Shown: positions 34,687 through 41,928, counted from the first letter of the stretch. The stretch: 64,000 bases of DNA from Jiella soli (GCF_020615385.1 NZ_JAJAVB010000002.1:62001-126000), one strand, 5' to 3'. Notes: a model not told the origin generated them from the letters alone. Program-made: numbers and translations.

Positions 34687-35810
34687 GCCGCCCTCCGCGC
34701 CCGATATTCCGCCTCGCCGCTGGCCATCGCCGCGTGGGCCGCGCACCAGGGCGAGCGCACCGCCGCGCCGTCCCGCGTCGTCCCGGTCACGGCCTGGACC
34801 GCGTCGCAGACGAAGACCGTCGCGCTCGCCATCGGGTCGGACCCGTCGACATGCACCGGCCAGCGGCAGCCGCAGGCGTCCCACAGCCGCGCCGGCTCCG
34901 TGCTGGGCAGCGGCCGGAAGGCGTCCGCCTTTGCCGGCGGCGCCGTGTGCGCGCCGGCGTCAAAGCTGCTGATCTCCCCCCTGGCGGGGGAGATGCCTGG
35001 CAAGGCAGAGGGGGGCGAGACGCGCGCCGACCTAGCGGAGGATCGCGCCGAGGCGCCCCCCTCTGGGCTGCCGCCCATCTCCCCCACGGGTGGGGAGATC
35101 GCTGCCTCGCCGCCGCGCCCGATCGGCGCCGCCCGCGCCGGCTTCGCGCCGCGCGACCGCTTCGGAAACCGCGCGCGGTTCGTCCGCCGGATATGCAGGA
35201 ACACGTTGTCCCGCATCCCGAGCGCATCCGCGATCGCCGTGGCCGTCGAGCCGGAGGCCCACATTGCGGCCGCCCGGTCGATCGTGCTGTCCGCCACGGG
35301 CGCCGGCGCCGCCGGAAACCGCTCCGGATGCGCCGCCTTCAACTGCTTGATCGTCGAGGTCGAGACCCCGAGCGCCCCGCCGATTTCGCGCAGGCTCTGG
35401 CCCTGGGCCGCGAGGTCCGCCGCCGCGTCGAGCCGCGCCGCCTGCCGCCGCGCCGACACGCCGTCCGCTTCGTCGCTCCGCGCGAAATCCTCCGGATAGG
35501 TCCGCATCAGCCGCTGCACGGTCGAGACCGTCCGGCCGAGCGCCGTCGCCATCTCGGCCTGCGTCGCGCCGTCCCGCCACAGCGGCGCCACCAGCGCCAC
35601 CTTTCGCCGCTCCTCGGCCGCCGCGGTCGCGTCCTTCCGCGCCTGCCGAACCGCCGGATCGGGCTCGGGAAACCGGTCCAGATGGTTGAGAATGAAGCTC
35701 CGCACAGCCTGCCGCGTGCGCCCGATCGCGGTGCCGATCTCGCCCATCGAATGCCCCTCGGCCCACAGCGTCTCGGCCTGGCACGTCTCTGTCTCGGTCC
35801 AGCGCTTCAT
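34683..35810 (-). CDS. GcrA-like regulator with four tandem HTH units
   Basis: 375 residues. Host GcrA is about 170 residues: one N-terminal HTH plus a C-terminal sigma-70-binding domain. Here an HTH starting WTETETCQAETLWAEGHS is followed by three more of the same build (about 4-42, 70-105, 125-160, 178-214), most ending in an RFP-like turn. Residues 237-280 come from a palindromic repeat translated in frame. The C-terminus (310-375) has the GcrA pattern: CRWPV, then FVCDA, then PWCAAHAAMA, with C315, C335, C356 and H359. GcrA reads m6A at GANTC. Overlaps with the methyltransferase genes suggest joint expression. Confidence 0.8.
   Translation of the reverse strand: MKRWTETETCQAETLWAEGHSMGEIGTAIGRTRQAVRSFILNHLDRFPEPDPAVRQARKDATAAAEERRKVALVAPLWRDGATQAEMATALGRTVSTVQRLMRTYPEDFARSDEADGVSARRQAARLDAAADLAAQGQSLREIGGALGVSTSTIKQLKAAHPERFPAAPAPVADSTIDRAAAMWASGSTATAIADALGMRDNVFLHIRRTNRARFPKRSRGAKPARAAPIGRGGEAAISPPVGEMGGSPEGGASARSSARSARVSPPSALPGISPARGEISSFDAGAHTAPPAKADAFRPLPSTEPARLWDACGCRWPVHVDGSDPMASATVFVCDAVQAVTGTTRDGAAVRSPWCAAHAAMASGEAEYRARRAA
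34971..35100. repeat. Palindromic repeat family 2, copy inside the GcrA-like gene
   Basis: A 130-bp element bounded by GATCTCCCCC and GGGGAGATC, with internal inverted repeats (CCCCCTGGCGGGGG, AGAGGGGGGC with GCCCCCCTCT). A second copy at 40,867-41,029 shares the left 100 bases almost exactly. Here it is read antisense to the other copy's frame and stays open, adding 44 residues (ISPPVGEM to ISPARGEIS). Confidence 0.85.
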
Positions 35811-36277
35811 GCCGCGTCCACCTTCGTTTCGATCGCATCCAGCACCTGCCGCAGCTCGGCGATCTCGCGCTTGATGTCCCGCTTTTCGTTGGGGCTGAGC
35901 GCCCCGTCGTCGATCGCCGTGATCAGCGTCAGCTCGACGTCCCGCGCCTCGACGATCAGCGCCGCGACATCGGCGAGCCCCGGCCCGGCGCCCCGGCAGG
36001 CGTGGCTGTCCAGCGGCTGAAGGCAGAACCCCTGCGCCGAGGCGAGGGCTCTGGCGTGAAACGGTTGGCCGGCGACGAGGTCGAGGTCGAGCCCCACGTC
36101 CAGCCCGGCGAAGCGCTCGGTCTCGTGCGGCGCGGCATAGAGCGACAGCATGGTCGCGTTGACCCGCGTCAGCTGGTTGCGCGCGATCGCCGTCCCGCCC
36201 CCGCCTGCCTGAAGGGAGGCAAAGGTCGCGGTCTTCAGGGCGGCGCGCTGCTTGTCGGAGGAGGCGCGGAAGGTCAT
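35807..36277 (-). CDS. CII-like phage regulatory protein
   Basis: 156 residues. The N-terminal half (KQRAALKTATFASLQAGGGGTAIARNQLTRVNATMLSLYAAP) resembles phage CII-type regulators of the Phage_CP76 family, with a HTH-like helix pair in place of the usual operator-binding unit; the C-terminal helices (ALSPNEKRDIKREIAELRQVLDAIE) would form oligomers. Similarity is moderate. It starts the early-left operon and overlaps the GcrA-like gene by ATGA. Confidence 0.6.
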   Translation of the reverse strand: MTFRASSDKQRAALKTATFASLQAGGGGTAIARNQLTRVNATMLSLYAAPHETERFAGLDVGLDLDLVAGQPFHARALASAQGFCLQPLDSHACRGAGPGLADVAALIVEARDVELTLITAIDDGALSPNEKRDIKREIAELRQVLDAIETKVDAA

Positions 36278-36348
36278 CGACCGCGCCTCTTGTCAGCATC
36301 CCGATCATGGCCCGACACTAGCCGCTGCGACAACCGCAGGAGGATACG

Positions 36349-36666
36349 ATGAAGGCGTTCACAGAGGCTCAGATGGAAGCGTGGCGCGATGCGGCGACGC
36401 GGAAGCCGCCGCGCATTCCCGACGACGCCTTCGAGCGGTTCGCACAGATCCGCTCGATCGAGGTCGCGGTCTATCCGCACGCCCTTCTGCTGCGAATGAT
36501 GAGTCGTCACGGCGACGTTGCCGACGTGCTGCTCAATCCGGTCCTGGCCCGTGATCTGGCCGCGATGATCCTGACGGCCGGTCAAAGCGCCGGATGGCTG
36601 GATGAGAAGGGGACCGTCGTCATTCCCGAGTTCGACCCTCTCCCAGATGATCCCGACGCCAGCTGA
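36349..36666 (+). CDS. Hypothetical protein on opposite strand in immunity region
   Basis: 105 residues with an ideal ribosome site (GGAGG, seven bases before ATG) and natural composition: EAQMEAWRDAATRKPPRIPDDAFERFAQIRS and LARDLAAMILTAGQSAGWLD. It lies head-to-head with the CII-like gene. An antisense frame with GTGA and ATGA overlaps exists over the same bases, but it is Arg/His/Gln-rich and unnatural. No family recognised. Its expression in the lysogen would fit its strand, which matches that of the repressor. Confidence 0.65.
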   Translation: MKAFTEAQMEAWRDAATRKPPRIPDDAFERFAQIRSIEVAVYPHALLLRMMSRHGDVADVLLNPVLARDLAAMILTAGQSAGWLDEKGTVVIPEFDPLPDDPDAS

Positions 36667-36785
36667 GTCCGCCGGCACGACTTGCGAGAACTGGCGCACG
36701 GTCAGCGTCGTCGACACGAGATGCCGGCACAGGATCGGGTCAATCGCCATGTCACGTGACCAAGGGACGGAGATCGGCGAGCGGC

Positions 36786-37169
36786 TCACGACGCGGCTCC
36801 CTCGGTTTGCAAAGTCTCACTGACGGAATTTGCGTGATCGCTGCGACCGCCTGCCGCAGGTTCGCCGCCATGAGCCGAGCCGTCAGCGCCAGCGCCGCCA
36901 ACGACACCCGCCCCGTCCTGCGGCTGCGGCGTGGGGCGTGCGACGCCCTCCGGCCAGACGGCGCCCTCCGGCCAGTGGTCGGACAGCCATTGCATCGCCA
37001 TCTCGAACTTGACCGTGCCGACGTCGCTCGACCCCGCGGCCAGTTCGTCGAGGCGCGAGCCGCGGTTGAAAATCTGAGCCGAGATGGTGCCGCGCCGTCG
37101 CTTGATGGCTTTGCCGTAGACGTCGGCGACGGTGACCAGCTGCTCGCGGAGTGATGGGATGGCGCTCAT
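36786..37169 (-). CDS. First early-left gene, putative regulator
   Basis: 127 residues. The first 75 form a compact domain (SLREQLVTVADVYGKAIKRRRGTISAQIFNRGSRLDELAAG, then a helix and a WPEGAVWPEG turn) that looks like a small HTH DNA-binding protein; the rest is Gly/Ala-rich and disordered. It is divergent from the repressor gene and directly follows a strong promoter with the repressor operator, the place of Cro in lambda. A Cro-like role is inferred, not proven. Confidence 0.65.
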   Translation of the reverse strand: MSAIPSLREQLVTVADVYGKAIKRRRGTISAQIFNRGSRLDELAAGSSDVGTVKFEMAMQWLSDHWPEGAVWPEGVARPTPQPQDGAGVVGGAGADGSAHGGEPAAGGRSDHANSVSETLQTEGAAS

Positions 37170-37172
37170 GGC

Positions 37173-37206
37173 TGCGGAAAATGCGGCATTGTTTCCGCAC
37201 TGTCAA
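37173..37206 (-). promoter_or_regulatory. Early-left promoter with repressor operator
   Basis: On the minus strand a perfect TTGACA -35 (37,206-37,201) is followed after 17 bases by a CATTTT -10. The 27-bp operator TGCGGAAA...TTTCCGCA (37,173-37,199), an inverted repeat around TGCGGCATT, covers the spacer and -10. Transcription should start within about two to four bases of the ATG at 37,169, so the message is probably leaderless. Confidence 0.75.
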
Positions 37207-37257
37207 CGGCATTCTTTCCAGGCGACAATGCCGCAGTCGCGGCATATCTTCCGCGAC

Positions 37258-37974
37258 ATGAGCGAATCGCTGCAGGACCGCATCCGGCAGCGCCTGAAGG
37301 CGCTGGGAAAGACGCCGCGTCAGGTCTCGGTCGAGATCGGCCGCAGCCCCGACTTCCTGCGCGGCGTCCTGCGCAATCCCGACTCCTCGCCGCGCGGCGA
37401 GAATCTGGAGGCGCTCGCGCGACATCTCGAGACGACCGAGGCCTGGCTCCTGCGCGGCGGCGACGTCGCGCCGCCGCCCCTGCCCGCCGCCGTGCCGATC
37501 AACGGCGACGTCGTCCCGGTCGCGGCCGTCAGCCTCGACGAGATGCGCGCGGCGATGCCGCAGGACGTGCCGGTCTACGGCACGGCGGCCGGGTCACTGG
37601 CGGTCAAGCACGAGGGCGCCTTCGAAATGGAGGCGCGGGTGATCGAATATGTCCGGCGCCCGCCGGCCCTCTTCCAGGTGCGCGACGCCTACGCCTTCTA
37701 CGTCTCCGGCGGCTCGATGGTCCCGGCCCACAATCCCGGCGATCTGCGCTTCGTCCACCCGCACAAGCCGCCGCGCCAGGGCGACACGGTCGTCGTCCAG
37801 GCGCGCTATGCCGAGCACCGGGGAATGGAGGCCTTCATCGCGATCTACGAGCGGCGGACGGCCGAAAAGGTCGTGGTCACCAAGCTGTCGCCCCCGGCGA
37901 CGGTCGAGTTCGACACCCGCTTCGTCCAGCACGTCCACCGCGTCCTGACGCTGAACGAGCTGTTCGGGGTCTAG
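37258..37974 (+). CDS. CI-like repressor with S24 self-cleavage domain
   Basis: 238 residues. N-terminal HTH (IRQRLKALGKTPRQVSVEIGRSPDFLRGVLRNP), a Pro/Ala linker near 80, then a LexA/S24 domain: possible cleavage site at Ala-Gly in GTAAGS (about 105), S153 in GGSMVP as nucleophile, and K209 in VVTKLS as probable base. It would hold the prophage silent and be inactivated through RecA after DNA damage. It lies between two matching operator sets at 37,173 and 38,563. The ATG is fixed by length of the HTH. Confidence 0.93.
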   Translation: MSESLQDRIRQRLKALGKTPRQVSVEIGRSPDFLRGVLRNPDSSPRGENLEALARHLETTEAWLLRGGDVAPPPLPAAVPINGDVVPVAAVSLDEMRAAMPQDVPVYGTAAGSLAVKHEGAFEMEARVIEYVRRPPALFQVRDAYAFYVSGGSMVPAHNPGDLRFVHPHKPPRQGDTVVVQARYAEHRGMEAFIAIYERRTAEKVVVTKLSPPATVEFDTRFVQHVHRVLTLNELFGV

Positions 37975-37987
37975 CGCGCCGCCATTC

Positions 37988-38497
37988 TCAGGCCGGCGGC
38001 TTGGTGAAGCAGTAGGCGAGCGCGCGTTCGGCCCCGGCGGTGGAACCGCGGGCGGTGAAGGCGCTCGGATCATTGTTGCCGATCTTGACGTAGATCTTGC
38101 TCCGGGCTCCGGCGAAGGACGTCAGGATCTGGCGCGCCTCGTCGCCACGGAACACCGTGTCGAACCCCATATTGCCGGTGCCGAGCAGCGCGATGTCGGC
38201 TGTCGAGTCGTGCCGCTCGCCGGTGTCGAAGGCGAGCGAGAACGGCAGGTCGGCCAGCTCCGGCGGCGCCGCCTGGTCATAGGGGAAGGACGACGCCCAG
38301 CGCACGATGATCGCGTCCGACTTCTCGTCGCACATGATCAGCATGCCGGTCTTGATGCTGTCCAAGTTCATCATGGTCAGCTTGCCGAGATTGTCGAACG
38401 GGTCCTCCTCGATCTCGACGTCCCACCGCTGGAAGCCGGCATGGGCCGCGGTCGCGACACCGAGAAGCCCCAGACACGCCAGAACCAGAACCTTCAC
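37988..38497 (-). CDS. Secreted protein with signal peptide, next to repressor
   Basis: 169 residues. A Sec signal peptide (MKVLVLACLGLLGVATAAHA, cleavage predicted after residue 20) precedes a beta-rich domain with KTGMLIMCDEKSDAIIVRWASSFP and two Cys (one near the end, AYCF) that could pair. GTG start with GGAGG six bases upstream. The pattern of a Cys strand followed by strands and a paired C-terminal Cys is remotely like VasI-type T6SS-associated proteins, at low confidence. Its place beside cI suggests a lysogenic conversion gene acting in the periplasm. Confidence 0.7.
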   Translation of the reverse strand: MKVLVLACLGLLGVATAAHAGFQRWDVEIEEDPFDNLGKLTMMNLDSIKTGMLIMCDEKSDAIIVRWASSFPYDQAAPPELADLPFSLAFDTGERHDSTADIALLGTGNMGFDTVFRGDEARQILTSFAGARSKIYVKIGNNDPSAFTARGSTAGAERALAYCFTKPPA

Positions 38498-38562
38498 AGC
38501 GCCCTCCCGAGCCAACACACGCCGCAGTATCGAAAGACTACGGCCACCGCCGATCCGTGCAA

Positions 38563-38629
38563 GCGGAAAACATGCGGCATTATTTCCGCATCTGTCTTGA
38601 CGCGGAAAAAAAGCCGCATTAGCCTCCGC
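38563..38629. promoter_or_regulatory. Tandem repressor operators and early-right promoter
   Basis: Operator at 38,563-38,589 (GCGGAAA...TGCGGCATT...TTTCCGC) nearly matches the one at 37,173. A second, weaker operator (GCGGAAA to CTCCGC) covers 38,603-38,629. A TTGACG -35 lies between them at 38,597-38,602 with a weak CATTAG-type -10 inside the second operator. This would drive the plus-strand early operon and be shut by the repressor. Confidence 0.7.
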
Positions 38630-38656
38630 ACCCATCAACCCCGATGGGAGCCCTTC

Positions 38657-39037
38657 ATGCGACCGCTACTGTCCCCGACATCCCTGATCCCCGCCCCTGC
38701 CGCGCTCGTCGCGGCGGGCCGACCCGCGTCCGCCGCCGGCGCCACCTCCTCCCGGCGTTTCTCCCAGGTGGCGGACGCGGACGAGACCTGCGCCATCGAG
38801 GGCGGCGCCGTTCGGACCCTCTGGGGCGAAGGCGGCCTTGCGGCCGAAGCCCTGGCGACGATCGACTTCACGCCCGGCCCCTTCGCCTTCGTCGATCCCG
38901 AGACTGGCACGTTGCGCTCGCCGCTCACCGCCGCGCCGGACGCGATGGGCCATGTCGCGGTCAGCGTCATCGTGATCACCGCCGCCACGCTCCTCGGCGT
39001 CGCCGGCGGCTTTCTTCTGTCCCTCTTCCTTCTCTGA
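38657..39037 (+). CDS. First early-right gene, small protein with C-terminal membrane helix
   Basis: 126 residues; ATG preceded by GGGAG. The N-terminus is Pro/Ala-rich and could be a weak signal. The middle has one Cys (DETCAIEGG). The last 25 residues (VSVIVITAATLLGVAGGFLLSLFLL) form one membrane helix. First gene after the early-right promoter. No family recognised. Tail-anchored topology is predicted. Confidence 0.6.
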   Translation: MRPLLSPTSLIPAPAALVAAGRPASAAGATSSRRFSQVADADETCAIEGGAVRTLWGEGGLAAEALATIDFTPGPFAFVDPETGTLRSPLTAAPDAMGHVAVSVIVITAATLLGVAGGFLLSLFLL

Positions 39038-39046
39038 GGCTTCCCG

Positions 39047-39400
39047 ATGATCGAGACCCGTCAGATGACCCCGGCCGAGATGGCCGCCCGCGACCGCGCC
39101 CTCTGCGCGCAGATCTTCTGGGACCCCGCCAGCGGCTTGCCGCTTAAGGGCGGGGCAAAGAATGCCGCCAACGACCGCGGCCAGCGCCGCCGCACTTTCA
39201 ACCCGGCCGACCGGATGTTTCCGGAGATCTCCAAGGCGGCCGAGTGCATGGCCGTCCACATGATCGAGATCGCCGCGGCGCAGGACGGCCAGTGCACCGA
39301 CGCCGACCTGATCCGCCGCGGCTGGACCCCCGACGAGCTCACCTGCCACGGCGAGGCCGCCCGCCAGCTGGCGCTGGGCAAGAGCGGAGGGCGGGCGTGA
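39047..39400 (+). CDS. Hypothetical early protein carrying an in-frame palindromic element
   Basis: 117 residues. A helical start (RQMTPAEMAARDRALCAQIFW), then a peptide DPASGLPLKGGA at about 26-37 that is encoded by a palindromic repeat, then a second domain with two Cys (AAECMAVHMIEIAAAQDGQCTDADLIRRGWTPDEL) resembling a small helical DNA-related protein. The same repeat-encoded peptide occurs in the HD-like gene at 41,185. Overlaps the next gene as GTGA. Confidence 0.65.
   Translation: MIETRQMTPAEMAARDRALCAQIFWDPASGLPLKGGAKNAANDRGQRRRTFNPADRMFPEISKAAECMAVHMIEIAAAQDGQCTDADLIRRGWTPDELTCHGEAARQLALGKSGGRA
39124..39156. repeat. Palindromic element, family 1 (coding copy)
   Basis: 33-bp inverted repeat, arms GCCCCGCC/GGCGGGGC type around AGCGGC-TTGC-CGCTTAAG. 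Identical over about 32 bases with the copy at 41,706. Read as PASGLPLKGGA in the host gene. Confidence 0.9.
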
Positions 39401-39543
39401 AAACCTGGCCTGACGTCTTTTCGCTCTTTGGCGATCTGCTCCTGTTCTTCGCCTGCCTTTCCGCGGCGGGAGTCGGCTTCGCCTGGTTCTTCGTCCTGCC
39501 CTCCATAGGGCTGCTCTGGTGGATCGGGTGGCTGCCGTCATGA
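39397..39543 (+). CDS. 48-residue membrane peptide
   Basis: GTG start overlapping the previous stop (GTGA) and stop overlapping the next start (ATGA). The product is nearly all hydrophobic: DVFSLFGDLLLFFACLSAAG and VGFAWFFVLPSIGLLWWIGW form two short membrane helices. Small two-helix phage proteins can be holins, inhibitors or exclusion factors; its early-operon place argues against a holin. Function unknown. Confidence 0.65.
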   Translation: MKTWPDVFSLFGDLLLFFACLSAAGVGFAWFFVLPSIGLLWWIGWLPS

Positions 39544-39734
39544 CCGCCGCCCTCACCCCCTTCCGCGTCCACTTCGCGCCCGACGCCGGCGACGCGCCGG
39601 AGCCGCTGGCGATCGCCGCCGCGACGCCGCAGGCCGCCAAGGCCGAGGCGCTGGCGCGCCGGCCCGGCGCGATCGTCGCCAAGATCAAGGTCGACAAGGC
39701 CGCCGCCCGGCCCCGCGCAGGAGACGCCGCATGA
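39540..39734 (+). CDS. Small hypothetical early protein
   Basis: 64 residues. FRVHFAPDAGDAPEPLAIAAATPQAAKAEALARRPGAIVAKIKV is a beta-alpha-beta type fold seen in small phage proteins; C-terminus is basic. Overlaps its neighbours by four bases on both sides. No family recognised. Confidence 0.6.
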   Translation: MTAALTPFRVHFAPDAGDAPEPLAIAAATPQAAKAEALARRPGAIVAKIKVDKAAARPRAGDAA

Positions 39735-41188
39735 GCCCCCGCTACAGCGCCGGCACCCTGCCGACCACCGACCGCGCCGTCTTCGGTCTCACACAGTCGG
39801 GCAGCTATGCCGAAATCATCTGCCACACTTTGCGCGCGGCGGACGCAAAGGCGATCGCCCACGCCCTCAACGTCGTTGCCGGCGACCGCGCCGCGATCGC
39901 GGCCGAGCTGGCCGAGGCGATGAACGGGGTTCCGGTGAGCGCCGCCGATCATTCCGCCGCCCTCGCCGCCCAGGCCGAGCAGCTGCGCGCCGCCAATCTC
40001 AATGCCGCCTTCGCGGTGATCGACGAGCAGGCAAAGGCCGCGATCCTCGAGCGCAACGCGCTGCGGGTCGAGCGCGAGGCGCTCGGGGAATACATTCAGA
40101 CGCTGGAGCTTGAGATCCGGCGGCTCCGGGCGCGGTACAAGGCTGTGGCGGACGAGCTGTCGGCTTTCAAGGCGGCCCACGACATCGGCCTGCCGCAGGA
40201 AGGCCATCGCGAGATGGTCTGGCGCGAGGCGACGGAATTCTTCTACGAATGCGCCGGCACTCTCTCGGCGGAAACGCATGCAGAGACCGTCGTGAAGGCG
40301 GAAGTCCACGGCTACCGCGCCGGCTTTGCCGAAGCCGAGGCTCGCCTTCGCGCCTTGGCCGCGATTGCCGACGATCGCCTCGAAGAAGGCCCGGACCTTC
40401 AGAGCTGGTCTGATGTCGCCGGCATCGAAGGCCGTTCACTGGCTCAGCAGCTGGAGGCTTGGAGCGACGGCGCAGTCGGCACCTTCTTCGATCTCGCCGC
40501 CGACTGCGTCGCCGCCTGGGCGAAGCACCTTGCCGGGTTCGAACCCGCCACCATCACGGCGCCAGCCGCCGCCCCCGCGCCGGCCAATCCGGCGGACCAC
40601 GGTGCGGACGGCGGCAGCCAGGAGGGGAGCGCCAGCGGGTCGCTCCCCGCCATGTCGGTCCGAGCGATCGCCGCAACCACAGACGAAATCGCAGAGGCGG
40701 TCCGGTGGCACGAACGACAAGCGCAATCGGCCATGGGATCGCTCTCTTGCGGCTCGGAAAACTGGGAATATCGGGAAGCGCATAAGGTCTGCGGCATGCA
40801 CCGTCTTGCCGTTGAAGCGCTTCGCGCCTCCTCTTCTGCGGAGGAGTCGCAGGACGCCGAAGCATCGATCTCCCCCCTGGTGGGGGAGATGCCTGGCAAG
40901 GCAGAGGGGGGCGAGACGGGCGCCGACCTGTCGGAAGATTGCGCCGAGGCACCCCCCTCTGGGCTGCCCGGCCCCGGGGCGAGCCGCGGGTCTCGCCCGT
41001 CCTTCGGACCCCCCACAAGGGGGGAGATCGACGCGGCCCAGGCGGCGCTTGAGGCGATCGAGGCGCTGACGGCAATCGAGGTCGGGGCCGAACCGCAAAA
41101 GCTGCAGGAAATCATCGACCTCTGCGGCGGCCTCGCCCAGGGCGCGCTGACGAACCTGACCCGCGCCCGCTCCGGAGGCGCCGCATGA
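39731..41188 (+). CDS. Large helical early protein with repeat-derived segment
   Basis: 485 residues. Residues about 60-150 are a long coiled coil (ILERNALRVEREALGEYIQ and following). A Cys-containing region (HKVCGMHRLAVEALRASSS) precedes residues 380-433, which come from palindromic repeat family 2 translated in frame (ISPLVGEMPGK to PPTRGEID). The last 45 residues are helical. The segment EAVRWHERQAQSAM resembles helices of some DNA-associated phage proteins but no family can be named. Probably a scaffold or regulator of early functions. Confidence 0.65.
   Translation: MSPRYSAGTLPTTDRAVFGLTQSGSYAEIICHTLRAADAKAIAHALNVVAGDRAAIAAELAEAMNGVPVSAADHSAALAAQAEQLRAANLNAAFAVIDEQAKAAILERNALRVEREALGEYIQTLELEIRRLRARYKAVADELSAFKAAHDIGLPQEGHREMVWREATEFFYECAGTLSAETHAETVVKAEVHGYRAGFAEAEARLRALAAIADDRLEEGPDLQSWSDVAGIEGRSLAQQLEAWSDGAVGTFFDLAADCVAAWAKHLAGFEPATITAPAAAPAPANPADHGADGGSQEGSASGSLPAMSVRAIAATTDEIAEAVRWHERQAQSAMGSLSCGSENWEYREAHKVCGMHRLAVEALRASSSAEESQDAEASISPLVGEMPGKAEGGETGADLSEDCAEAPPSGLPGPGASRGSRPSFGPPTRGEIDAAQAALEAIEALTAIEVGAEPQKLQEIIDLCGGLAQGALTNLTRARSGGAA
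40867..41029. repeat. Palindromic repeat family 2, copy inside an early gene
   Basis: A 163-bp element bounded by GATCTCCCCC and GGGGAGATC like the copy at 34,971. The left 100 bases match with few changes; the right part is longer by about 33 bases with an extra CCCCGGGG hairpin. It is translated in frame on the strand opposite to the other copy's gene. Confidence 0.85.
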
Positions 41189-41928
41189 CCGCCGCCTTCG
41201 CCGCCACGGTCACCGGCCGCGCGATCGACTTCGCCGCGCCGATCGTCGAGCCCGCGCATCTCTTCTCCGAGATCGCGCACGGCCTCTCCTTCATCGCCCG
41301 CTTCGCCGGCCAGACGCCGACCGCCTATTCCGTCGCGCAGCATTCCGTCCTGATGGCCGAGGCGGCCGAGGACGAGACCGGCGAGCCGGCGCTCGCCGCC
41401 TATTGCCTCCTCCACCACGGGCACACCGCCTATCTCGGCGACACGCCGTGGCAGACGGCGCTTGCCATCGAAGCCGAGCTGATCCGCGCAGCGGCGGAGA
41501 AGGGCGTGCCGGACATGATCGTCGACTCGCAGATCGCCCGCTGGCGGGCGCTGCGCCGGCGGGTCGAGGCACGGCTGGACGCGGCGATCCACCGCGCCGC
41601 GGGCCTGGAGGCCATCGACGATCGCGGCCGGGCGATCGTCCAGATCTACGACGTCCGCGCGCTCACGACCGAGCGCCGCGACCTGTTCCTGGGAGGCGAC
41701 GGGGCCCCCGCCAGCGGCTTGCCGCTTAAGGGCGGGGCAGAAAACTCTCCCTGGCCGGACCTCTCGGACGCGCCGGCGCTGCCGCTCCGCCAGGGCCGCA
41801 TCCGCACCTGGCCGCCGGGCGTCGCCGCCGAGCGCTTCGTCCTCGCCCTCACCCGCCTTTGCCCCGACGCCGCCCTCGCGGCCGGACGCCTCGACGATGA
41901 CGAGGCCGAAGAGAGGAGACTGGCATGA
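41185..41928 (+). CDS. HD-domain (YfbR-like) protein with altered HD dyad
   Basis: 247 residues. YSVAQHSVLMAEAAE places the first metal His at H53; the normal HD dyad is replaced by His-His (LLHHGHTAYLGD, H77-H78), while the later conserved Asp (VQIYDVRALTTERRD) is kept. YfbR-type enzymes are nucleotidases acting on dNMPs. Activity may be lost or changed. Residues about 174-185 are the repeat-encoded PASGLPLKGGA peptide. Overlaps both neighbours by four bases. Confidence 0.75.
   Translation: MTAAFAATVTGRAIDFAAPIVEPAHLFSEIAHGLSFIARFAGQTPTAYSVAQHSVLMAEAAEDETGEPALAAYCLLHHGHTAYLGDTPWQTALAIEAELIRAAAEKGVPDMIVDSQIARWRALRRRVEARLDAAIHRAAGLEAIDDRGRAIVQIYDVRALTTERRDLFLGGDGAPASGLPLKGGAENSPWPDLSDAPALPLRQGRIRTWPPGVAAERFVLALTRLCPDAALAAGRLDDDEAEERRLA
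41706..41738. repeat. Palindromic element, family 1 (coding copy)
   Basis: Inverted repeat identical over about 32 bases to the copy at 39,124 and in the same reading frame, giving the same peptide in an unrelated protein. Confidence 0.9.
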
